Source of the DNA: Maniola hyperantus
Lineage: Eukaryota > Arthropoda > Insecta > Lepidoptera > Nymphalidae
Length of the DNA stretch: 64,000 nt
Assembly (NCBI RefSeq): GCF_902806685.2
Contig: NC_048560.1
Coordinates: 4,380,492 to 4,444,491, forward strand
Direction of reading: 5' to 3'
Shown here: positions 53,466 through 62,200 of the stretch, in pieces
Numbering within the stretch: the stretch's first letter is position 1
Layout: the number at the start of each line of letters is the position of its first letter
The notes under the pieces: model-generated
Told to the model about the DNA's origin: nothing
Database searches by the model: none
What the model saw: the letters and a program-made list of their open reading frames with translations, nothing else
Position numbers and translations under genes: made by a program

Positions 53466-53794
53466 TACTGGGAGCAATGGATTAAAGAGATATTTGAACA
53501 AAAACTATTTCTATTTCTATTTCTAAATCAAATATTCTTTGTAATATTAATAAGTTTGAATTTAATTAAAATAGCTGAGCAGGGCGTTTTCAGGCCATCA
53601 AGCCATTTATTGCCACAGATAATATACGGCGAGTGACAAATTAATCATTAATTTGTTATTGATTTTATGTCACTATCGCGATCACTCAGGCACTAAGCTA
53701 TACATGATTAATTTGTCACTTGCTGTGGTCTGTGGATAATCTGTGACAATGATTTAAAAAAAAAGATTCCGACGAATTGAGAACATGTTGAGAA
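53466..53794. repeat. Spacer with family R inverted blocks
   Basis: ggcgagtgacaaattaatca (53630) and its complement tgattaatttgtcacttgct (53706) form an inverted pair around 50 nt. Confidence 0.5.
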
Positions 53795-53988
53795 CGTTTA
53801 TTGGTCTGTTGGTTTGTCCTTCAATCACGTTGTAACGGAGCAATGCATCAACGTGATTTTTGCATGGATATAGTACAAGACCTGGAAATTGACATAGGCT
53901 ACTTTTTATCCCGGAAAATCAAAGAGTTCCCACGGGATTTTTAACAACCTAAATCCACACGTACGAAGTGGAGGGCACCAGCTAGTTA
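53795..53988 (+). repeat. Family C element
   Basis: ggtttgtccttcaatcacgt, gacctggaaattgacatagg, agttcccacgggatttttaa, gagggcaccagctagtt. Confidence 0.8.
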
Positions 53989-54415
53989 TTACATAAAGGA
54001 ACAGTTTAAGATAATAGGTATATTATTTTTAAGTACCTACAATAAACTATTTAATAACACTATCGTTCTGTAGATAACATATCGTAGCGACATGTTTATT
54101 GATTTCACGTCATTACCGTGAACAGGTGGGCACTAATTAATCATTAATAATTAATTTGTCAGTCACTGTGCAAGACCTACCATGCCCTATGGTCTGGACT
54201 CTGGAAATATCAGCTGTTATTAAGCTATCACTACCCATCACTACCCATATTATACTTAAATGCCAAAGTGTGTTTGTTTGTTGGTTTGTCGCCTGTTCGC
54301 CATAATGACATGAAATCAATTAACATGCCGCTACAATATGTCATCTACTGAAATGATGGTTTTATAAACAGTTTATAGTAATTTAAAATAATATAATAAG
54401 TAATTATTCTTGTCC
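53989..54415. repeat. Family R blocks with a family C scrap
   Basis: 54230-54296 is a family C start. cgccataatgacatgaaatc at 54299 begins family R's right half (aattaacatgccgctacaat, catctactgaaatgatggtt). Confidence 0.55.
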
Positions 54416-54417
54416 GT

Positions 54418-54690
54418 TGTGCCAGATCATTTTTTCCACGCACATTCAACCTGTGGAATCAACTCCCTTCGGCGGTGTTCCCATTAGATTACAACATCGG
54501 GTTATTCAAGGGGCGGACCAACAAATTCCTGAAAGGCCGGCAACGAATTGGGGGTTCCTCTGGTACTACAAATGTTCATGAGCGGCGGTACTTAATCATT
54601 TACCATCAGGTGACCCGCCTGCCGCGGGCGCTTAATCACCACAAACTCAATGGTGATTTTGTCGGACGATCAGGCTGACGCCCGGCGCCA
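54418..54690 (+). mobile_element. LINE 3' end ('catcaggtgacccgcctgcc' family)
   Basis: ttgtgccagatcattttttc, gttattcaaggggcggacca, acaaattcctgaaaggccgg, ctggtactacaaatgttcat, catcaggtgacccgcctgcc. Confidence 0.7.
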
Positions 54691-54782
54691 CCTATCCAGG
54701 CAAGGTGGTGTGAAATATGCTACCGGTCACGCGGGTGTAACTCAGAAACTATGCACCTGGTGCACGTAGCTCAGAAAAGATC

Positions 54783-55208
54783 TTGGCGCGACACCCTCAT
54801 CGTATTGGGACATGGAATGTTCGCAGACTTAATCAGGATGGAAAGTTACATATCCTGGAACAAGAAATGCAGAGGAAAAGTATACACCTGATGGGTTTGA
54901 GCGAAACAAAATGGAGAAAATCTGGTCATTTTGTGTCAGAGCTCGGAAATAAAATCTACTTCTCGGGCTCGGAAGAGGAAAGTAGTAAAGGAGTGGCTTT
55001 TATTGTACCACAGCAGATGGATGTCCGACCAGCTAAAGGAGTCCAGCAGGTGTGGATTTTATCACATTGCGAAAATGGCCACCGACAGAAGCCGATGGAA
55101 ACAGATAATCCATTCGAGGGCAGGTTGCCAGGACCACGATCTTCAGCAATGAAGGAACGACCGGAGAGAGAGAGAGACCCGCCTGCTCGTATGCTCGCCA
55201 TTTTTATT
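54783..55208 (+). mobile_element. RTE-type LINE endonuclease N-terminal fragment
   Basis: The frame opens IGTWNVRRLNQDGKL, with GTWNVR the first conserved box of the apurinic-like endonuclease. Then MGLSETKW (second box with the catalytic Glu) and YFSGSEEESSKGVAFIV follow. After about residue 90 the frame leaves the family sequence (ENGHRQKPME...), which suggests a deletion or frameshift. No RT follows. Confidence 0.8.
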
Positions 55209-55217
55209 TTTAAAAAA

Positions 55218-55396
55218 TAGTAGCAGCAGAATATTTCTAGGCCATTGGGCGCGGCAGGTCATCCGCGGCGTGCACGCTTCGCCATAATGACATGAAATCA
55301 ATTAACATGCCGCTATAATATGCCATCTACTGAAATGATGGTTTTATAACCAGTTTATAGTAATTTAAAATAAGATAAATAAGTATTCTTTATTAG
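55218..55396 (+). repeat. Family R, copy
   Basis: agcagcagaatatttctagg, ccattgggcgcggcaggtca, ccataatgacatgaaatcaa, ttaacatgccgctataatat. Confidence 0.75.
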
Positions 55397-55397
55397 A

Positions 55398-55628
55398 ACT
55401 AGCTTATGCTCGCGACTTCGTCCGCGTGGACTACATAACTTTCAAACCCCTATTTCACCCTCTTAGGGGTTGAATTTTCAAAAACCCTTTCTTAGCGGAT
55501 GCCTACGTCATAATAGCTATCTGCATGCCAAATTTTAACTCGATCCGTCCAGTAGTTTGAGCTGTGCGTTGAAAGATCAGTCAATCAGTCAGTCAGTCAC
55601 CTTTTATATAGTCAGTCAGTCACTTTTT
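55398..55628 (+). repeat. Family B element, full length, inserted between family R copies
   Basis: actagcttatgctcgcgact, ttcgtccgcgtggactacat, gcggatgcctacgtcataat, and a (cagt)n end with a partly duplicated terminus. Confidence 0.9.
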
Positions 55629-55830
55629 ATGTAGCAGCAGAATATTTCCAGGCCATTGGGCGCGGTAAGTCATTCGCGGCGTGTGACAAATTAGTGATTA
55701 ATTAATTAATGCACGCCTGTTCGCCATAATGACATGAAATCAATTAACATTCCGCTATAATATGCCATCTACTAAAATTATGGTTTTATAAACAGTTTAA
55801 GAATAATTATTTAAAATAATACCGACATAA
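55629..55830 (+). repeat. Family R, copy
   Basis: agcagcagaatatttccagg, gtgtgacaaattagtgatta, gaaatcaattaacattccgc, atgccatctactaaaattat. Confidence 0.75.
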
Positions 55831-55832
55831 CT

Positions 55833-56097
55833 CAACGGGTTGCGAAGCTGAAGTGGCAATGGGCAGGGCACATAGTTCGTACAACCGTTAAACGTTGGGG
55901 TCTCAAGGTATTGGAATGGCGACCTCGCACCGGAAGACGCAGTGTTGGAGGACCCCCCACTAGGTGGACGGACGCCATCAGTCGAGTCGCAGGAAGCCGT
56001 TGGATTCAGGCGGCGTGACCGTGGCGTGTTGAAGTCCCTACAAGAGACCTATGTCCAGCTGTGGACGTCTATCGGTTGATGATGATGATGATGAAAA
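55833..56097 (+). mobile_element. RTE-type LINE C-terminal fragment with (gat)n tail
   Basis: The plus frame reads DITQRVAKLKWQWAGHIVR, then VLEWRPRTGRRSVGGPP. A shift follows, then the CAGCTGTGGACG/TCTATCGGTTGATGATG 3' end. This is the only nearly complete plus-strand copy. Confidence 0.85.
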
Positions 56098-56112
56098 TAA
56101 TAAAGCAGCAGC

Positions 56113-56188
56113 AATAAGCGGTGATAGACTATTGGTTGCGACGTCGACCTTCCAGTTGGGTGGTCCGGGGTTCCGCGTACTTTTTCGT
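56113..56188 (+). mobile_element. Diverged SINE head
   Basis: ggtgatagactattggttgc and ccggggttccgcgtac are A-/B-box-like. Confidence 0.5.
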
Positions 56189-56189
56189 T

Positions 56190-56385
56190 TTTACCCAGAA
56201 GCCCAACCATACCAACTTTCATAGGGGGTTAACCCCCTTAGTTAATGGAGCTTCAAAAAATCCTTTTTTAGTGGGCGCGTCATAAAAGGAACCTACTTAC
56301 TGTCTTTCAAGTTTTTAACCTTAGTGGCTTATCTGTGCGTTGAAAGACCAGTCAGCCAGTCAATCAGGACAATTCAATATATTTA
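56190..56385 (+). repeat. Diverged family B/O element
   Basis: aaccataccaactttcatag, ggttaacccccttagttaat, aaaggaacctacttactgtc. Confidence 0.55.
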
Positions 56386-56393
56386 AAAAAAAC

Positions 56394-56815
56394 CGGTCAA
56401 GTGCGAGTCTGGCTCGCGCAATGAGGGTTCCGTACTACAGTCGTATTTTTTCGACATTTTGCACGATAGTTCAAAAACTATGATGCATAAAAATAAATAA
56501 AATCTGTTTTAGAATGTACAGGTGAAGACCTTTCATATGATACTCCACTTGATATAGTCACTCACTTCGAAAGTTGAAAATACTAATTATTAGTTCATGA
56601 CCACAATTTAATTTTTTTTGTGTGATCTAACCCCAAATTCACGGTTTTCAGATTTTCCCCCAAATGTCAGCTATAAGATCTACCTACCTGCCAAATTTCA
56701 TGATTCTAGGTCAACGGGAAGGACCCTGTAGGTTTCTTGACAGACAGACAGACAGACAACAAAGTGATCCTATAAGGGTTCCGTTTTTCCTTTTGAGGTA
56801 CGGAACCCTAAAAAA
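56394..56815 (-). repeat. Family E element, full length
   Basis: aaaaccggtcaagtgcgagt to ttgaggtacggaaccctaaa, all blocks in order. Confidence 0.9.
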
Positions 56816-56839
56816 CCTTTCCTTTGTGCTCAGAAATGT

Positions 56840-56925
56840 TTGACCAAGATTCGAATCTGCGACCTCTGGGTCAAGATCGACACGTTAAACCACTAGACTG
56901 TCGCGGTTTTTTCACATACATTGTA
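56840..56925 (-). repeat. tRNA-like SINE scrap
   Basis: gattcgaatctgcgacctct (B-box complement) and ttaaaccactagactgtcgc (A-box complement). Not SINE-1 or SINE-2. Confidence 0.45.
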
Positions 56926-57004
56926 GAGTAATCTATAATTCGCTTCCAACCGTGCGTCGCTTGGCAACTGTTGCTACGCAACCGCACAGACTAGCTCTAT
57001 CTAA

Positions 57005-57265
57005 TCACTACCCATATTATAAATGCGACAGTGTGTTTGTTTGTTGATTTATTGGTTTATTGGTTTGTTGATTTGTCCTTCAATCACGTCGCAACGGAAA
57101 AATCCCGTGGGAACTCTTTGATTTTCCTGGATAAAATGTAACCTATGTCACTCTCCAGGTCTTTAAATATACCTATGCAAAAAGTCACGTCAATCTATTG
57201 CTCCGTTGAGACGTGATTGAAAGACAAACCAACAAACAAACACACTTTTACATTTATAATATGGT
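57005..57265. repeat. Two family C elements in opposite orientation
   Basis: 57005-57098 is a plus copy (cccatattataaatgcgaca ... atcacgtcgcaacgg). 57099-57265 is a minus copy (aaatcccgtgggaactcttt ... cacacttttacatttataat). Together they form a fold-back. Confidence 0.8.
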
Positions 57266-57270
57266 TAGGT

Positions 57271-57757
57271 TAGACATCGGGTCGCCAATTTAGCTCCTGC
57301 ATTTCACGAGTAATCAATGAAAACAAGATGTATTCTAATAGATCAATGTTTCATAGAGATATATACATCATAAATGAAGCTCTGTGTTGTAGCTACTCTG
57401 CGTACCCAGTAGACATCGCGTCGCCAATTTAGCTCCCGGGCTTTTCATGCGAAATTAATGAAAACGAGATGTATTCTAATAGATCAATGGTTCATAGAGA
57501 TTATTCATAATAAATGAAGCTCTGTGTTGTAGCGACTCTGCGTACCAAGTAGACATCGCGTCGCCAATTTAGCTCCCGGGCTTTTCACGCAAAATCAATG
57601 AAAACAAGATGTATTCTAATAGATCAATGTTTCATAGAGAATATTCATAATAAATGAAGCTCTGTGTGTAGCTACTCTGCGAACCCAGTAGACATCGAGT
57701 CGCCAAGTCACCTCCCGGGCATTTCACGAGAAATCAATGAAAACAAGATGTATTTTT
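57271..57757. repeat. 139-bp tandem repeat, about 3.5 copies
   Basis: tagacatcgNgtcgccaa starts at 57271, 57410, 57550 and 57689 (spacing 139, 140, 139). Each unit carries gatgtattctaatagatcaa and aatgaagctctgtgttgtag. Copies are mildly diverged. Confidence 0.95.
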
Positions 57758-58558
57758 AAAAGTTATACCTACCCACTTGCGTACATTAGGCATAAATACA
57801 TAGGCCCTTTTTTTTTTTTTTTTTTTTAAATAAAATATATAACGTTCTATGTACTATAATGTAATATTTATTATAACTATATTTTAGCCTTTTTAATTCC
57901 TTAATAACCAGTCACTTTTCACTTTTACACACACAAATTATTAAATTGAAATTCATTGAATAGCATGTAGTTTAGAAAAAAATCAGGTAACTAGTAATTA
58001 CACTACATTGCACTTTTAATTATTTTTCATTCGCGTGGCAGCCATTTTGAAATTTTTACTACAAGCAGGAATTGAAATCTGAAAATTTCAACTATTACAG
58101 TTCATGAGATACAGCCTGCTGATAGACAGACGGACAGACAGACGAATGAACATTGGGGGCATTTAGGATCCCGTTGGCACTGTTCGGGTATGGTGGCACA
58201 TTTCGGTAATTGAAAACTAAAACCCGACTACGATCGTCGTCTTAATAAACGCTGAAAGATTATAGTAAAATTGTCGCTTGGTATATTTTAATAGTATACC
58301 TATTACTTATATTTATATTTATGAACTCAGTATTTTTTCTCTTTCATTTGTCATCCCACTGGATACAATTGCAAAAAAAAAATTAAAGACTCCCACTTTT
58401 TTGGATGTAACATCCGTCAGATCGATTTTGTTCGTATAAAATGTAGTCTAAGTCACCCGGACCATGACAAATGACAACGAGTCAATAGACACCTCACTTA
58501 TCAAAATCATAATCGTAAAACAAAAAAAAAGTAGCTAACATCTAAATATGCATGCAAT
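57758..58558. other. Unique AT-rich spacer
   Basis: T run of about 20 at 57809-57828. A gacagacggacagacagacg run at 58124-58145 is repeat-like. No gene seen. Confidence 0.35.
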
Positions 58559-58564
58559 CATACA

Positions 58565-58860
58565 CTCCCATTTACACACACACACACATGCACACACGCT
58601 CACACATACTCATAAGCACACACTCACACACGCATACACACACACATACAATCATACACACACTGTTGTAATTTTATTTTATTATTGTATATACCTACAT
58701 TTATTCTAACTCTATTCTGTTAAAATAGTTTAATTATAATTTTAAGTAATCTCTTTTGGCCTTCTGTTATACCTAGATTTAAATTTAAATAATAATTATG
58801 TATTTACGCTGTTGATTACTTTCAAATAAACAAAATAAAAATAAAATAAAATAAAATCAT
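58565..58860 (+). repeat. Imperfect (CA)n followed by a LINE-like tail
   Basis: acacacacacacacatgcac-type run to about 58670. Then tgttgtaattttattttatt and an (aaaat)n end at 58825-58858, typical of a LINE 3' terminus. Confidence 0.55.
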
Positions 58861-59140
58861 CTCAGTAGTTTAGCCGTTATAGTAGAACACACAGATATAA
58901 ACACACAAACATACATAGACTGCCAAAATCATAACCTTTCCTTTCGGCTTTGCCGTAGTCGGGTAAAAACTATCAAGAATTAACACCTCTTTATTAAAAC
59001 CCCAACTAAAACAACAATTAGCTACACTAATAAAAACAATTAATCAATAAAAATTGCAGTATGAAGACAACGTTCATTTCACACGCGATTAAAAAAACAT
59101 GGCAGCCATTTTGGAAAATTCGTCACAGACTAATGAATTA
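58861..59140. other. Upstream region of the secreted gene
   Basis: 58861-58970 holds a repeat scrap (ctttcggctttgccgtagtc). The remaining ~170 bp up to the TATA box is unique and is the likely proximal promoter. Confidence 0.4.
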
Positions 59141-59144
59141 AGTT

Positions 59145-59150
59145 TATAAG
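59145..59150 (+). promoter_or_regulatory. TATA box of the micro-exon secreted gene
   Basis: tttaTAAG, 52 bp before the start codon. With the usual spacing, transcription would start at about 59173-59178 (cgtagttagaacg), giving a leader of about 20 nt. Confidence 0.6.
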
Positions 59151-59196
59151 GCACAGAGTAATCAATGGCTCGTAGTTAGAACGCCGAAAAGCAAAA

Positions 59197-59253
59197 ATGA
59201 AATTAGTTCTTATCTTCTGTATTTGCTTTGCCGCGGCTTTGGCTGTGCCGGCG
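59197..59253 (+). CDS. Exon 1, signal peptide
   Basis: ATG in gcaaaaATGa context. Encodes MKLVLIFCICFAAALAVPA, a classic short n-region, hydrophobic core and ALA/VPA cleavage area. Donor GTGAGT at 59254. Phase 0. Confidence 0.9.
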
Positions 59254-62200
59254 GTGAGTTAAGTTTTTCATAATTTTTATGATAGTGTTTCACCTACACT
59301 CCAAAGAATTTTCTAATAATCAGGGTTCCGTACCTCTAAAGGAAAAAGAAACTCTTATAGGATCACTTCGTTGTCTGTCTGTAAAGAAACCTATAGGATA
59401 CTTCCCGTTAACCTAGAAATAGAATCATGACATTTGGCAGGTGGTCTTATAGCACAAGTAAAGGAATAAATCCGAAAACAGAGAATTCGTGGTTACATCA
59501 CAAAAAATTAAAATGTGTTCATGAACAAGTGATTAGTATTTTCAATTTTCAAAGTAAGATAACTATCCCAAGTGGAGTATAATATGAAAGGGCTTTACCT
59601 GTACATTCTAAAACAGATTTTCATTAAATTTTGTGCTTAATAGTTTTTGCATTTATCGTGTCGAAAAAATACGACTGTAGTAGGTACGGAACCCTCGGTG
59701 CGAGAGTCTGACTCGCACTTGGACGGTTTTTTTTCAACTATGGTTACTCGTATTAGTCACCTGCTAAGCCTGCCCAACGTCGAAATAGATGAAACTTTTG
59801 TAAAATTGTATGCCATTTCATTTTACTTTTAGCCAGTACCAGATCACGACCAAGAGGAAGACCAATTCGATGACCAGGTTCTTATTTTTGTTTTTTAATT
59901 GAAAATATATTGTATTACAATACAACTTGAAGCTAGTGTTGTCTAATTACTGTACAAGTCATGCCCGCGTGGAATGGTGCCAAGAATACTGGCTGCATTT
60001 CCGCGCTGGACAGCCAGCCTGATTCAATGATTTTATTAAATTTGATTTATCTTTTTACAATATTTCTATTTTTTCTTAGCAACAACAATACAGGAGAAGA
60101 TTACAACGCCTCAGTTTAAGTGTAAGTTTCAGAAAGGGAAATCGTGTCCGCTATATTGTTACGGGATACGTCTTAGCAAAACAATATGGCCGACACGATT
60201 TCGCTTTCTTTGTTTGGACGTGTTGGGTATATTAATTTATTTTAGAAAAATAACTTACCTATTTTAATAAAATAATGCCTTAATTTTTTATTTCATTGCA
60301 CATTTTACTATTTAATATTTTTTTACATAATATAAGAATTTTCCTTCCAACAAAATTCTTAGATCATACATTTTTAGTTTATATAATTACTGATCTTTAC
60401 AGTTTGAAGAACGATTCCTAAATTATAATTTCATTTGCATTTATTTGCATTGCATTTATTTATTTCAATTTTTTTCTTGTTTTAGCTCTTCGATGATGCT
60501 GACAGAGTAAATATCAATTTTATAAAATATAAAATAATATCATAAAATGCTTTCCCTACTTTGAATTTCATTTACAAAAATATATCACCAAATTATAATA
60601 CTTAGTACCTACTTGCCCAATAGTGAAATAATTGTGATTTTGATGATGTTTTCTTTATAATTATTGTGTATTTATAAAACTTTTATTTTTAAGTGTCGTA
60701 TACCTACCATAAAAGTACCTATACCTACTTACCTAATCTCAATTTTAATCGCACTATCAATATATCTTCCCAGATAAAGAATGGAGACCGTGATGACCGA
60801 AGAGACCATAGTGACAGGAGGGATCGTGATGACAGAAGGGACCACCATGACAGGAGGGACCGTGATGATTGGAGAGACCGAGATGACAGAAGAGACCGTG
60901 ATGACAGAAGAGACCGTGATGATAGAAGAGACCGTGATGACAGAAGAGACCGTGATGACAGACTAGACCGTAACGATAGACGGGACCATGACGATAGACG
61001 GGACCGTGATGACAGAAGAGACCGCAGCGTCGAACGGGATCGTGATGTCCAACACTTAGTAGACCTCCAACGTCTGCATGTGGCTCAAAGGGAAGGTGAT
61101 TCTGTACACCAACAGGACCGAGACGATGAAGATCGGGATGACAATGAAGTTCTAAGGGTAAGCCATAAATAACCATCATGCAATAAAGAAATTTGAATTG
61201 AATTGAATTTAAAAAAGAAAACGGTACAGCACAGAACAAATACCTTTAGAAGTGGCCCTAATGTGACTCTTACTGTTAAAGCGAGATAGCTAAATGCATT
61301 AAGGTTTTTATTAGAACGTGACAAAATGATTATTTGCTGTCCTTATCACCATGGCCACTTTTTTGTTTGTCAAGATGTATTTGCACATGAGATCTTGACA
61401 AACAACGTGAAGTGTAGAAGGAATGACATTTTACAAGTAAGTACATCTAAGGTACATAACTATCTGCTTGAGCGAGAGGGACTGAGGGGGCCACGCTAGT
61501 TGCATATCTGTAGGTATATTATATCTGTGGTATTTAGTAAGCAAGTATTACTATTTCTTTTTTATAGAAATCACATGCGGATTTGATATCCAACGTTCTT
61601 AGTCATCTAACTAACGTACGTATGATCTATTTTTGTATTAATCAAAAGAATATTGTTATACTTTTCTTGTAAAATTACTAAATCTACTTGTTTTCAAAAT
61701 TGCAGAAATATCAAGGCCATGGTGTAAGTACTTATTCCACTATTTTTTAACAATTGCCAATTGCTCATTCTTGACTAATCTAATTTTTCTAGTAAAGTTA
61801 CCTATTAATTTTCTTATTAATTATTTAACTAAGTAGCTTATGTATACGGCACGAATTTGAAAGCCCTATTTTACTCCCTTAGGGGTGGAATTTTCGAAAA
61901 ATCCTTTCTTAGCGGATGTATACGTTACAATAGCTATCTCCATGCCAAATTTCAGCCAGATCCGTCCAGTAATTTGAGCTGTGCGTTGATAGATCAGTCA
62001 GCTTTTCCTTTTATATATTTAGAAGATTTTCTTCAATAAACAACAATTATACCTAATAATAAACCAGTAAATATTATTTACAGGCTCTGAAAATTTCATA
62101 CGTAAGTGCTTAAAATTTTAAATATTCAATTTAAAAAAAAATTGTTTTTGTCTTCATTTTTTCTCATGATATTTTTTTTTTGTTTGAAGAAGCCGCAAAA

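Noticed and set aside
57271..57757. Regularly spaced repeats as a CRISPR-like array
   Set aside because: The whole 139-bp unit is repeated, with no unique spacers, and the context is an animal genome.
60781..60966. Second plus frame through exon 5 (METVMTEET...)
   Set aside because: By-product of an 18-nt repeat that keeps all frames open. The spliced phase from exon 1 selects the DRDDRR frame.
60757..61239. 160-codon minus-strand frame opposite exon 5, rich in His/Gly/Leu
   Set aside because: It is the shadow of the 18-nt hexad repeat. Codons repeat with the same period, there is no signal peptide or splice context, and the sense exon has good splice sites.
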